Shown: positions 37,659 through 46,172, counted from the first letter of the stretch. The stretch is DNA of 64,000 nt from Verrucomicrobiaceae bacterium (GCA_027490195.1 JAIXYN010000069.1:1-64000), one strand, 5' to 3'. Notes: generated by a model from the sequence alone, not told the origin. Numbers and translations are program-made.

Positions 37659-38921
37659 TCACTTCCCCAGACTCTTCCAAACCGCAGGCAGTCTTTCCCT
37701 CACCAGCTTTGCGCTGTTCACCGGAATCAGGGCAGGGGTGAGAGGCACGTTCTTCGTGTCCTCAAAATCGAGGTGGCCGGGACTGCGCGAGTACTTGTAG
37801 TCTTTGTCCAGGTTGCCATCGCCGGAGAGCTGGATGCCGACTTCTTCGACGCGAGGCACCGAGAGGTAGAACAGGCCTTGATCAAGGACGCAGACTTCGC
37901 CGGGTTTCAATCGCAGCTTGGAGGTGGCGAGTTCGCGGAAGAGCTCGCGGGCGGTGGCTTCGGCGGGATTCACAAAGGTGCGGTGCTCGGCGATGAGATC
38001 ACGAAAGGCAGCCTCCTGGCGCAGCGTGGCGAATGCGGTGTCGATCTCCTCCTTGGCGAGCGGGTAGTGCGTGCAGCCGAGGACGATGGTTTGCAGCGGC
38101 GCGGTGGGTTTCTCAGCGCGATAGGCCTCGGCCAAAGCGCGTGCTTCTTTCAGAGCATAAGCGGCGACAGAATCAGGAAAGGCGGCATCACCTTCAATGG
38201 CCCCGGCCAGTGTGGCGCTGCCCTGCTGAGCAATGACGGGAACGCTCTGGCCTGCGAGCCCAAGGGTGCTGGCGATGGTGCGCGGGTACACCTTGCTGGC
38301 GCAAGTGCCGACGGTGGCGAGGACGCCGATGCCGCCTGTGGTCTTGGATTCCAGGACACTCCGTGCTCCGGCCTCCACCACACCCACGACGATGACGGGG
38401 ATCTTCCATGCCTCGGCAGCCTGGCGGATGTCTTCCAGACCGTAGGCCGTGGCGGTGTTGCAGGCGATGACGATGGCCTTGACCGGCGGCTTCTTGAAAT
38501 GCGGTGCGATTCCGTCAGTAGGATAAGCGCGACGACCGAGCAGGAAGATGGCGTCTTTGACGATGAGTTCGCGCAGGTAGTCGGTGCGTTGAACGGCGGA
38601 GTAGTTGCCGTAGGGCATGTTGGCCTGATCGCCGAAGTAGATGAAGCGCTCCTGGGAAAAATCAGCCACGCCATCCGCACCGGGTTGCAGGGTGTCGTTG
38701 TGAAAGACGTCGAGCGTCAGCAGGGCTTCCAGCACGGTGAGTCCGCCGATGCCGGAATCAAATACGCCAATGGGCAAATGGCGGGTGGCTTCGGCATCGC
38801 CCCAGGCAGTGGCATCGAAACTAAAGGCGGCTTTGCCATCGGGATGCGCTTTTGCATGCTCGATGAGATCAGCGGCGTGAACTGCAAGGGGGAGCAGGAG
38901 CAGTGCGGTGAGCGTTTTCAT
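37659..38921 (-). CDS. exported glutamate racemase-like protein
   Basis: A 420-residue protein with an Asp/Glu racemase core: Asp55-Ser56 in GVFDSGIGGLTVLE, CNTATAYG with Cys154, VGVVEAGA, and GCTHYPLA with Cys283. Both catalytic cysteines are present. MurI normally makes D-glutamate for peptidoglycan in the cytosol and is about 270 residues. Here the ATG at 38921 begins with a signal peptide (TLTALLLLPLAVHAAD), there is a ~30-residue insertion after the first helix (LQPGADGVADFSQERF region) and a ~130-residue C-terminal extension. A periplasmic racemase-like enzyme, possibly acting on D-amino acids of wall turnover, is inferred. Substrate unproven. Confidence 0.85.
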   Translation of the reverse strand: MKTLTALLLLPLAVHAADLIEHAKAHPDGKAAFSFDATAWGDAEATRHLPIGVFDSGIGGLTVLEALLTLDVFHNDTLQPGADGVADFSQERFIYFGDQANMPYGNYSAVQRTDYLRELIVKDAIFLLGRRAYPTDGIAPHFKKPPVKAIVIACNTATAYGLEDIRQAAEAWKIPVIVVGVVEAGARSVLESKTTGGIGVLATVGTCASKVYPRTIASTLGLAGQSVPVIAQQGSATLAGAIEGDAAFPDSVAAYALKEARALAEAYRAEKPTAPLQTIVLGCTHYPLAKEEIDTAFATLRQEAAFRDLIAEHRTFVNPAEATARELFRELATSKLRLKPGEVCVLDQGLFYLSVPRVEEVGIQLSGDGNLDKDYKYSRSPGHLDFEDTKNVPLTPALIPVNSAKLVRERLPAVWKSLGK

Positions 38922-39021
38922 AGATGAAAAGTCATGGAGCGTCAGTGCTTGGTACTCTGGCAACTCATGCGTTGTTCTGGATTCTTTAGTCGAAATTCAG
39001 TGCAGGGCGTGGCGGGTGGTT

Positions 39022-40425
39022 TCAGGCGAAGAGCAGCTTGCCAAGTACGACGGCCATGCCCATGCCGACGATGTCTGCCGTGAGGCCGGCAGCTAGAGTG
39101 TGGCGGATGCGGCGGATACCGACGCTGCCGAAATAGACGGCTATCACATAGAAAGTGGTCTCGGTGGAGCCATACATGATGGCAGCGGTGAACTTGAGCT
39201 GCTCACTAAGCTCGGGACGCAGCAGGATGTCATTGAGCACACCTAGCGAACCGGAGCCGGTGAGCGGCCTCATCAGCGCCATGGGCAGCAGTTCGATCGG
39301 GAAGCCGATGAAGCTCAACAGGGGACGGAGAAAGTATTCGAGCAGCCGCAGCATGCCGGAGCTGTTGAACACGGCCAGCGCCGCCAGCATGGCCACGAGA
39401 AAGGGCATGATGCGCGTGGCGACGGCAAAGCCTTCTTTGGCCCCTTCCACAAACTCCTCATAGACCTTCACGCCTCGGGCCAACCCGACACCTAGCGTGA
39501 CGACGAGCACGATGGGAATAGCGAGGCCGGAGCCGCCATTCATGAGACGCTTCCAGGTGGGTTCGGCCTGGGCCTCGGCGCTCGCAACATTTGCTGTGGC
39601 AGGCGAGGGCGAGGCTTTCTGCTTTGCTTGCGCGACGACCTCGCTGAGGCCGGTGCTTTGCAAAAAGTCCGCGCGAACCGTGGCGGGCAAAAATTCCAGC
39701 GTTGCGCAGGCACCGAAGGCTACGAACAGGGCGATGAGCCAGAATTTGCGACGCGGCGTGATCGTTGGGGTGGCTGCACCACCGTCGTGTTCCGGCGTGG
39801 GCAGGACTTCCGTGAGGTCATCCGGCCGTAGGGCGAAGCACGGCAGCCTGCCATACAGCTTGGCCGCGACCACGGCAGTGACGACCGTGCAGGCAGTGGC
39901 CAGAATGGTGGGCACGATGATCTGGTGCGCGCCTTTCATGCCAGCGGCGTTGAGGTAGTTGATGGCCGTCATCGGCACGAGGGTGAAGGCCGCGGTGTTC
40001 ATGGCGAGAAAAGTCACCATGGCATTGCTGGCGGTCTGCTTGCTCGGATTCAGCTCCTGCAGATGCGTCATGGCCTTGAGCCCGAGCGGCGTGGCGCTGT
40101 TGCCGAGGCCGAGCATGTTGGCCGCGAGGTTCATGATCATGGCGCTCATGGCAGGATGATCGCCGGGCACGTCGGGAAAAAGCCGACGCATGATTGGGGA
40201 AAGCAGGCGTGCGGCCAGTTGCAGGAGTCCGGCTTTTTCCATCACACGCATCACCCCGAGCCAGAAAATCATCAGCCCGGCCAGCGGTAGGGCGATGTCC
40301 ATCACCGCTGCTTTGGATTTGGCCAGGATGGCGGCCACGATGCCGTTATCTCCCGAGACATTGCCGAGCAGCGCGGCGGCGCACAGGCCGGAGAGCAGGA
40401 GAAAAGACCAGATGTAGTTCAGCAT
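39022..40425 (-). CDS. SpmA-SpmB fused membrane protein (nucleoside-recognition/Gate domain)
   Basis: A 467-residue integral membrane protein uniting the two halves of the spore maturation proteins SpmA and SpmB, here in a non-sporulating group. The N-terminal half has LPLAGLMIFWLGVMRVMEKAG, MNLAANMLGLGNSATPLG and SNAMVTFLAMNTAAFTLVP; the C-terminal half has MPFLVAMLAALAVFNSSGML and SLGVLNDILLRPE with YGSTETTFYVIAVYFG. The chosen ATG at 40425 gives a membrane helix directly; the frame is open further. Gate/nucleoside-recognition proteins are thought to transport or regulate small molecules. Divergent from the MerR-type regulator across 97 bases. Confidence 0.9.
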   Translation of the reverse strand: MLNYIWSFLLLSGLCAAALLGNVSGDNGIVAAILAKSKAAVMDIALPLAGLMIFWLGVMRVMEKAGLLQLAARLLSPIMRRLFPDVPGDHPAMSAMIMNLAANMLGLGNSATPLGLKAMTHLQELNPSKQTASNAMVTFLAMNTAAFTLVPMTAINYLNAAGMKGAHQIIVPTILATACTVVTAVVAAKLYGRLPCFALRPDDLTEVLPTPEHDGGAATPTITPRRKFWLIALFVAFGACATLEFLPATVRADFLQSTGLSEVVAQAKQKASPSPATANVASAEAQAEPTWKRLMNGGSGLAIPIVLVVTLGVGLARGVKVYEEFVEGAKEGFAVATRIMPFLVAMLAALAVFNSSGMLRLLEYFLRPLLSFIGFPIELLPMALMRPLTGSGSLGVLNDILLRPELSEQLKFTAAIMYGSTETTFYVIAVYFGSVGIRRIRHTLAAGLTADIVGMGMAVVLGKLLFA

Positions 40426-40489
40426 GTGACGGAAATGATAACAACGCGGTAGCCAGAGGCGGGGACAATGCGTAAACTTTCCTGTTTCA

Positions 40490-40501
40490 GCCACAAGTGG
40501 C
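40490..40501. promoter_or_regulatory. inverted repeat in the divergent spmAB/MerR intergenic region
   Basis: GCCAC-AA-GTGGC, two perfect 5-base arms around AA, lies 21 bases before the start of the MerR-family gene and 64 bases from the divergent start. MerR-family regulators bind inverted repeats in promoters, so it is a candidate operator for autoregulation. Confidence 0.3.
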
Positions 40502-40522
40502 AACTGCCCTTTAACATCGCTC

Positions 40523-41461
40523 ATGCCCTGTCCTATCCAGCTAGCCAGCAAACTCAGCGGCCTCAGCCAGCATGTGATCCGAATCTGGGAGAGGCGCTAC
40601 AGCGCCCTCAGTCCCACCCGCACCGGCACAAATCGTCGCATGTATTGTGATGAGGCGGTCAAGCGGCTGAAGCTGTTGAAAATTCTCACGGAAAATGGTC
40701 ATCGCATCGGCGGAGTGGCGCGGCTTGGCACCGCAGAGCTGGAGGATCTGGCCAAAGACGTGCAGGTCATTCCCGCTGATCCGACGATGCCCGTTCCCGC
40801 TGACGATCTTGTGAAGCAGAGTCAACTGGAGGAACCGGAAAAGTACATCGATGCCGCCATCGCCGCCTCCAAGCGCTATGATAGCGAGGGCCTGCGCCGC
40901 GTGCTGCTCCAGGCACGGCTTCACCTCGGCCAGCGCGGCATGCTGCATCAGGTGATCTGCCCGCTGGTCGTTCAGCTCGGCAGCAAATGGCAGCAGGGGG
41001 GGCTGCGTCCGAGTCACGAGCACATTGCCACCGCTGTGATTCGCGAGCTGCTTCTCACGCCTGTGCCAGGCTGTCAGACTCCCAAGCATGCACCGGAACT
41101 TGTGGTGGCCACGCCTGCGGGGGAACTCCATGAGATGGGTGCGCTGATCGTCGCCGCCACCGCACGTGATATGGGGTGGTATGTGACGTATCTCGGCCCC
41201 AATCTGCCGGTCGAAGAAATTGCCGCATGCGCCATCGCCCGGCATGCCACAGCGGTGGCCCTGAGCGTGGTATATCCAGAGAACTGCCCGCGCATTGTGG
41301 AACAACTGCGGCGCATGCGCGAACTGCTGCCGCCCTCAATGCGTTGCATCGTCGGTGGGCGCGCGGCAGAGGGCTATCGGGCCGTCTTGCCAGATGAGGC
41401 CATTGAATGGGTCAAATGTCTCCACGGCCTGGACGAGGCCCTATGCAAGAATCTGCGGTGA
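40523..41461 (+). CDS. MerR-family B12-binding regulator with CarH-like light-sensor signatures
   Basis: A 312-residue protein: an N-terminal MerR helix-turn-helix (residues 1-70, LSQHVIRIWERRYSALSP, RRMYCDEAVKRLKLLKIL), a helical middle and a C-terminal cobalamin-binding Rossmann fold. Known light-dependent AdoCbl photoreceptors (CarH/LitR) carry Wx9EH in the helical domain and ExHxxG in the B12 domain. Here Trp156, Glu166 and His167 give exactly Wx9EH, and Glu201-x-His203-x-x-Gly206 gives ExHxxG; a serine strand ALSVV and a GG (VGGRA) follow as in B12 folds. It would repress genes in the dark as a B12-bound tetramer and release them in light. That reading is inference from motif identity. 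Targets are not visible. Confidence 0.88.
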   Translation: MPCPIQLASKLSGLSQHVIRIWERRYSALSPTRTGTNRRMYCDEAVKRLKLLKILTENGHRIGGVARLGTAELEDLAKDVQVIPADPTMPVPADDLVKQSQLEEPEKYIDAAIAASKRYDSEGLRRVLLQARLHLGQRGMLHQVICPLVVQLGSKWQQGGLRPSHEHIATAVIRELLLTPVPGCQTPKHAPELVVATPAGELHEMGALIVAATARDMGWYVTYLGPNLPVEEIAACAIARHATAVALSVVYPENCPRIVEQLRRMRELLPPSMRCIVGGRAAEGYRAVLPDEAIEWVKCLHGLDEALCKNLR

Positions 41462-41503
41462 GCAGGTTGCACGCGGCGCGACTTCCTCTAGTCTGATTTC
41501 CTC

Positions 41504-42331
41504 ATGCTTCTTTACCGTACATCCACCGGCTGTTTCATTCAATCCTCGAACTCCTGGTACGCCGTGCCAGAAAGCAATTGGGATGCGCTGCTTGATCTCG
41601 TGGGTCTCTCCGCCTACCTCGCGCAGATTGCAGCAACGACACCCGCGGTGGACGCACCCGCTCCAGAAACAATTCTCGCACCCATCGTTTCCCAGGAAGT
41701 GTGGGCTGCAGGAGTCACCTACTTCCGCAGCCGCACGGCACGGATGGAGGAGAGTAAAGACGCGGGTGGCGGCAGCTTTTATGACCGCGTCTATGCAGCG
41801 GAGCGTCCCGAGATCTTCTTCAAGGCCACCCCCCAGCGCGTCGCGCACCCAGGGCAGGCGATGCATCTGCGCAGCGACTCCAAATGGATGGTGCCGGAGC
41901 CTGAGCTGACGCTCTGCATCAACAGCCGTGGTGAAATCATCGGCTACACCGTGGGCAACGACCTTTCCTGCCGTGATATCGAAGGCGAAAACCCGCTCTA
42001 CCTGCCTCAGGCGAAGTGCTTCAAGCTCTGCGCCGCACTCGGCCCGGCCATCCTGATTCAAAGCGAACCGCCTGCGTCCACGACTCGCATTCATTTGCAG
42101 ATCGACCGCGCCGGAACCGCCGCCTTCGAAGGCGAAACGACGGTGTCGCAGCTCAAGCGTACGCCTGCCGAACTCGCAGGCTTCCTCTTCCGCGACAACA
42201 CCTTTCCCACCGGCACCTTCCTCATGACCGGCACCGGCATCGTCCCCGGAGATGAATTCACCCTGCAAAGCGGCGACGTTATCAGAATCACCATCGACGG
42301 CATCGGAACGCTGGTGAATCCGATGGCGTGA
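41504..42331 (+). CDS. fumarylacetoacetate hydrolase-fold protein, likely 2-keto-3-deoxy sugar acid dehydratase
   Basis: A 275-residue FAH-superfamily protein. The C-terminal lyase core contains [15 protein letters not shown], the acid cluster VPEPELTL, a [18 protein letters not shown] block and [12 protein letters not shown]. The metal-ligand glutamates expected in this fold appear in EPEL and further on. The [11 protein letters not shown]...YLPQAK(C) stretch is like that of 2-keto-3-deoxy-arabinonate/xylonate dehydratases rather than fumarylacetoacetases. The neighbouring 2-oxoglutarate-semialdehyde dehydrogenase supports that: together they would turn 2-keto-3-deoxy-pentonate into 2-oxoglutarate (Weimberg route). 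The exact substrate is inferred. Confidence 0.78.
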   Translation: MLLYRTSTGCFIQSSNSWYAVPESNWDALLDLVGLSAYLAQIAATTPAVDAPAPETILAPIVSQEVWAAGVTYFRSRTARMEESKDAGGGSFYDRVYAAERPEIFFKATPQRVAHPGQAMHLRSDSKWMVPEPELTLCINSRGEIIGYTVGNDLSCRDIEGENPLYLPQAKCFKLCAALGPAILIQSEPPASTTRIHLQIDRAGTAAFEGETTVSQLKRTPAELAGFLFRDNTFPTGTFLMTGTGIVPGDEFTLQSGDVIRITIDGIGTLVNPMA

Positions 42332-42400
42332 GGTCACACTTTTGGAATGGCGGCAAGGCATTACCATTTCCATTGAGAACGTGCGTGAACTGATGTCGTC

Positions 42401-42637
42401 ATGGATTGTCGGGTGATCATCTCGCCACGCGTGCTGCTCGATTTGAAGGAGATCGTGCGTTACATTTCCATGGACAATCCAGAGGCCTCGCGTCGTTTTG
42501 GCGAAAAACTGGTCTGTGCCGCCGAGTCTCTTGCACAGATGCCTGAGCGGGTGCGCATCGTTCCAAAGCTGGATGACTGCATCACACGCTTCTGGCATGG
42601 CGCACGAACACTGGACGAAACCGTATTTCTCTTTTAG
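42401..42637 (+). pseudogene. RelE/ParE-type toxin remnant with internal deletion
   Basis: A 78-codon frame. The first 50 residues read like ParE/RelE toxins (VIISPRVLLDLKEIVRYI, NPEASRRFGEKLV, LAQMPERVRIVPKLDD), then it jumps to ITRFWHGART, the C-terminal end of the family, omitting the central strands (the usual REI-x-x-YRI-x-Y part, about 15-20 residues). This points to an internal deletion and a non-functional toxin. No antitoxin gene is adjacent. It overlaps the upstream in-frame part of the aldehyde dehydrogenase reading frame, not its proper coding region. It could still be expressed as a stunted protein. Confidence 0.6.
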
Positions 42638-42650
42638 AGACTCCCCAACC

Positions 42651-44234
42651 ATGACACTCACTGGACATCACTACATCGCGGGCCGCGAGGCGGCTCCCCA
42701 CGGCCATCTGTTTCACGCCTTCAATCCCTCCACCAGCGCCCAGCTTGAGCCTGCGTTTGGAGACGCCACTCATGCCGAGGCTGATGAAGCCATGCAGGCG
42801 GCTGACGGTGCTTTCGACGCTCTTCGTTTCGCCACTCCTGAGACACGTGCGACTCTGCTCGATACGATTGCCGATGAAATCACCGCCTTGGGCGATGCGC
42901 TGCTGGAGCGTGCGCATGCCGAGTGCGCGCTGCCGATGGCGCGCCTGACCGGCGAGCGTGGGCGTGCGATTGGCCAGCTCAAGCTCTTCGCGGGACTGAT
43001 CCGTGAGGGCTCCTGGGCGAATGCCTGCGTGGACCATGCTCTGCCTGACCGCCAGCCGCTGCCGAAGCCGGATGTGCGCCGCGTGATGATGCCCATCGGC
43101 CCCGTCGTGGTGTTTGGCGCGAGCAATTTCCCGTTCGCCATCGGCGTCATCGGCACCGATTCCGTCTGCGCCCTGGCATCTGGCTGCCCAGTTGTCGTCA
43201 AAGGCCACCCTGCACATCCTGGCACCTGTGAGATGCTCGCACGTGCGGTCCTTAACGCCCTGCACAAGGTGGGCCTGCCAGCAGGTTGCTTCTCTCTCCT
43301 TCACGGCAAGGGCAATGACATTGGCACCACGCTGACCAAGCATCCTCTCACCCAGGCCGTCGCCTTCACAGGTTCCCTGCGCGGTGGTCGCGCGCTGATG
43401 GACGTGGCCGCCGCCCGTCCGCATCCGATTCCAGTCTATGCCGAAATGGGTTCGGTGAATCCGGTCTTTGTGCTGCCCGGTGCGCTCAAGGAGCGTGCCT
43501 CGAAAATCGCTGAAGGCTATGTGGGTTCCGTCACGATGGGCGTGGGCCAGTTCTGCACGAACCCTGCCGTCGTTCTCGGCCTGAAGGGTGACGATTTGAA
43601 CCAGTTCATCAGCAACGCTGCGGCCCTCGCGGGCAAAGTGGCCCCACAGACGATGCTGCATCGCGGCATCTGCGAAGCCTATGACGCCGGTACCGCCGTG
43701 TGGCAGACCGTGAATGGACTGAAGCTGGTGGGTGAATCAGAAACTCCCTCCAGCGAAACAGCCTCGCAGGCTGCCTGCCGCATCTTCACCACGACGATCG
43801 ACGTGCTGGAAGCCAACGAAGAGCTGCGCCGCGAGGTGTTTGGTCCGTGCTCCATCATCGCGCAATGCGCCACCCTGGAAGACATGCTGCGCTATGCCAA
43901 CAGCCTCGAAGGCCAGCTCACTGCCACTCTTCAGGGCACCGAGCAGGATCTGCGTGATTTCGCTCCGCTCATCCGTGTGCTGGAGCGCAAGGTGGGCCGC
44001 ATCATCTTCAACGGTTTCCCCACCGGCATCGAAGTCTGCCCCTCCATGCATCACGGCGGTCCGTATCCAGCCGCCAGCCACAGCTTCTTCACCAGTATCG
44101 GCACTGGCAGCATCTACCGCTTCGTGCGTCCCGTTTCCTACCAGGGCTTCCCGGATGAAGCACTGCCTGAGTTGCTGAAGGATGCCAACCCACGCGGTGC
44201 GATGCGCAATGTGGATGGTGTGATGACGCGATAA
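42651..44234 (+). CDS. 2-oxoglutarate semialdehyde (2,5-dioxovalerate) dehydrogenase
   Basis: A 527-residue aldehyde dehydrogenase of the alpha-ketoglutaric-semialdehyde type. Catalytic Cys302 is in GVGQFCTNPAV and the general base Glu265 in YAEMGSVNPVF; NAD(P)-binding landmarks include GASNFPFA and GCPVVVKGHPAHPGT, and the C-terminal GPYPAASHSFFTSIGTGSI block is typical of this subgroup. Start ATG at 42651 gives MTLTGHHYIAGREAAP; the frame is open earlier but there it overlaps the toxin remnant. The FAH-fold dehydratase sits two genes upstream; jointly they would produce 2-oxoglutarate. Confidence 0.9.
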   Translation: MTLTGHHYIAGREAAPHGHLFHAFNPSTSAQLEPAFGDATHAEADEAMQAADGAFDALRFATPETRATLLDTIADEITALGDALLERAHAECALPMARLTGERGRAIGQLKLFAGLIREGSWANACVDHALPDRQPLPKPDVRRVMMPIGPVVVFGASNFPFAIGVIGTDSVCALASGCPVVVKGHPAHPGTCEMLARAVLNALHKVGLPAGCFSLLHGKGNDIGTTLTKHPLTQAVAFTGSLRGGRALMDVAAARPHPIPVYAEMGSVNPVFVLPGALKERASKIAEGYVGSVTMGVGQFCTNPAVVLGLKGDDLNQFISNAAALAGKVAPQTMLHRGICEAYDAGTAVWQTVNGLKLVGESETPSSETASQAACRIFTTTIDVLEANEELRREVFGPCSIIAQCATLEDMLRYANSLEGQLTATLQGTEQDLRDFAPLIRVLERKVGRIIFNGFPTGIEVCPSMHHGGPYPAASHSFFTSIGTGSIYRFVRPVSYQGFPDEALPELLKDANPRGAMRNVDGVMTR

Positions 44235-44548
44235 GAAAGTACTATCGAGCTTTAGCTCGTTCTGGATTTCCCAGGCGAGCTAATGAGCTGGAGTGGCTCA
44301 TATCGTCCTCCTACTCGAACTCGTCCTCGATTCTATTGGGTTAGATGGGTATTGAATTAACGAAGCGTCTCCAAGCCTCGCCATAGGAAGGTTTGGGCTC
44401 CTTCGATCGCTCGCCATGCCTGCGTGTACTGGATTGATCGAGTTCGAGTAGGAGGATGAGGACGACTCTGGTGAAGGTGCTGTCATGTCTTCTTGGACGC
44501 GACTTACCCTTCGACCTGACCGAGCTAAAGCTCTCGACTACGTTCTTT
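44235..44548. repeat. nested inverted-repeat element between convergent genes
   Basis: The left end (44235-44268) and the right end (44515-44549, inverse) form imperfect terminal inverted repeats of about 34 bases, sharing AGAAAG, then AC, TA, TCGAG, and CTTTAGCTCG. Inside, a perfect 15-base inverted repeat (TCCTCCTACTCGAAC at 44306-44320 and its complement at 44442-44456) brackets a 120-base core. No frame inside is coding-like. It fills the space between the aldehyde dehydrogenase (plus) and the AAA ATPase (minus) exactly. It could be a MITE-like element, a dispersed repeat unit or a bidirectional terminator array. Confidence 0.55.
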
Positions 44549-45985
44549 CTACCGCTCCTTCTTCGTATTCGACGGCGCGTTGAGGAACTTGCGCATGTCG
44601 TTGAAGATGCTGTTCGGACCCTCCTGCGACTGCGCATGAGTGCGGACACCTTCAAACCATTCTGCGGTGCTGGGCGAGTGCGCTTTAGCAACGGCAAGCA
44701 AAAGCTCAAGCGTGATCGGCACAGGCTGGCCGGTGTGAATGGCGGCGGAGAGGGCGAGCTCTGCGGCGCGATCAAAGACCCACTTCAAATCGGCACCGGA
44801 GAAGCCGTTGGTGGCTTCGATCAGTTCCGTGGTGTCGAATTCGGCAATGGGCTTGTCTTTGGCGAGCAGTTCGATGATCTGCGCACGTGCTGGTGCATCC
44901 GGAGGTGCGACGAAGATGGCCTGGTCAAAACGCCCGGGGCGGCGGAAGGCGGGATCGAGCGCCCAGGGCTGATTCGTGGCACCGATGACGAGGATGCGCT
45001 GGTTTTCGCTGCGGATGCCATCCATCTCATGCAGGAACTGGTTCACCAGATTGCGCATCTGGCTTTCACGGATCTGCCGGCGGTCCTGGGCCAGGGAGTC
45101 GATGTCATCAAAGACAAGCACGCAGGGGGCGTTGGCGCGCGCGGTCTCGAAGATCTGATGCAGGTTGCGCTCGGTGCTGCCGAAGTAGGGATCAAAGATC
45201 TCGTGCAGACCGACGGAAAGATAATTGCAGGGCACTTCACCCGCGACAGCACGGAGTATCAACGTCTTGCCACAGCCGGGTGGGCCGTAAATGAGGATGC
45301 CGCCGCCGGTTTTGCGTCCGTAGGCTTTGTAGAGATCAGGGAACTGCAGCGGGTAGGTGATCTTAAGGCGGATCTCCTCCTTCAGCTCTTCCATGCCGCC
45401 TACATCAGCAAAGGTGACATTGCCACGCTCGGGGTCGCCGGGGGCATAGAAGGTCTCAGGGCGCCAGTCATAGGGCGGGTCATCGAAGGGATCTTCGAAG
45501 AACTCATCCTGATCGGGGCCGCCAGCGATCTGCGGTTCCTGGTTAGGAGGTTCTGGAGCCGGGGCAGGGGCGGTTTTGCGGGCATCGCGCGCGGTGCGGC
45601 CAAGCTCACGCTCAAGGGCGGGATCGCTCATGGTGCCGTCGATCTGTGCGGCACGGTCAAAATGTTCGATGGCTTTGGGGCGGTCGCCTTCGCTCAGATA
45701 CACACGGCTCAGCAGCAGGTGGGCCTGAGCATTGGTGGGCTCCAGGAAAATGACGCGTTCGGCACGCACGGCGGCACCGGAGGTGTCTCCCTCCATGAAC
45801 AAAACCTTGGCGATGCCCAGCATGGCGTCAGTCTGGTCCGGGTCCTGTTCCAAAGCACGGGTGAAAACTTCACGGGCCTCGTCCAGATGCAGTTCTTCCA
45901 AGCACGCACGACCATAAAGCAGCAACAACGACAGGTTGTTCGGTGACTGGGTCAGGGCGTCACGGAGAGCGGAGGAGTTTGGCAT
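44549..45985 (-). CDS. AAA ATPase with N-terminal TPR region
   Basis: A 478-residue cytosolic protein. Residues 1-120 hold about three TPR-type repeats (REVFTRALEQDPDQ, VIFLEPTNAQAHLLLSRVY, KAIEHFDRAAQIDG). A proline-rich linker (PAPAPEPPNQEP) follows, then an AAA domain: Walker A YGPPGCGKTLIL near residue 235, Walker B VLVFDDIDSL, sensor GATNQPW, and the FRRPGRFD block with arginine finger. Such FtsH/Cdc48-like single-AAA proteins remodel partner proteins, with the TPR part as likely adaptor. No protease domain, so not FtsH. It ends facing the inverted-repeat element. Confidence 0.88.
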   Translation of the reverse strand: MPNSSALRDALTQSPNNLSLLLLYGRACLEELHLDEAREVFTRALEQDPDQTDAMLGIAKVLFMEGDTSGAAVRAERVIFLEPTNAQAHLLLSRVYLSEGDRPKAIEHFDRAAQIDGTMSDPALERELGRTARDARKTAPAPAPEPPNQEPQIAGGPDQDEFFEDPFDDPPYDWRPETFYAPGDPERGNVTFADVGGMEELKEEIRLKITYPLQFPDLYKAYGRKTGGGILIYGPPGCGKTLILRAVAGEVPCNYLSVGLHEIFDPYFGSTERNLHQIFETARANAPCVLVFDDIDSLAQDRRQIRESQMRNLVNQFLHEMDGIRSENQRILVIGATNQPWALDPAFRRPGRFDQAIFVAPPDAPARAQIIELLAKDKPIAEFDTTELIEATNGFSGADLKWVFDRAAELALSAAIHTGQPVPITLELLLAVAKAHSPSTAEWFEGVRTHAQSQEGPNSIFNDMRKFLNAPSNTKKER

Positions 45986-45989
45986 GATT

Positions 45990-46172
45990 TTAATGATAGA
46001 CCACCGCCAGGGTGGTCCTGCTGAGATTTAAGAGCGCACGAAGCGCGCCGCCAATGATTTCTTGAGACAAGTCGTTGCCTGCATCCTTGCTGCCACCCTT
46101 GGTTCTGAGCCATATGAGGGCGCTTGAATATTTCTTGTGACGAATCATCTCCAATGGGGTTCTGCCTTGGAT
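45990..46172 (-). pseudogene. possible ankyrin-repeat remnant
   Basis: On the minus strand a short stretch reads GRTPLEMIRHKKYSSALIWL followed by RTKGGSKDAGND, which resembles the closing unit of an ankyrin-repeat protein (GRTPLE-x-x-x...). No start or upstream repeats remain in frame; the region before it overlaps the start of the plus-strand gene at 46171 in antisense. It could be chance, or the tail of a decayed gene. Confidence 0.3.

Noticed and set aside
44298-44456. Possible CRISPR-like repeat from the recurring TCCTCCTACTCGAAC
   Set aside because: The two copies are inverted, not direct, and there are only two; no spacer array or cas genes.
44341-44775. 144-codon minus-strand frame across the inverted-repeat element
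   Set aside because: Overlaps the end of the AAA ATPase gene in another frame and the repeat element; Arg/Ser-rich shadow product.
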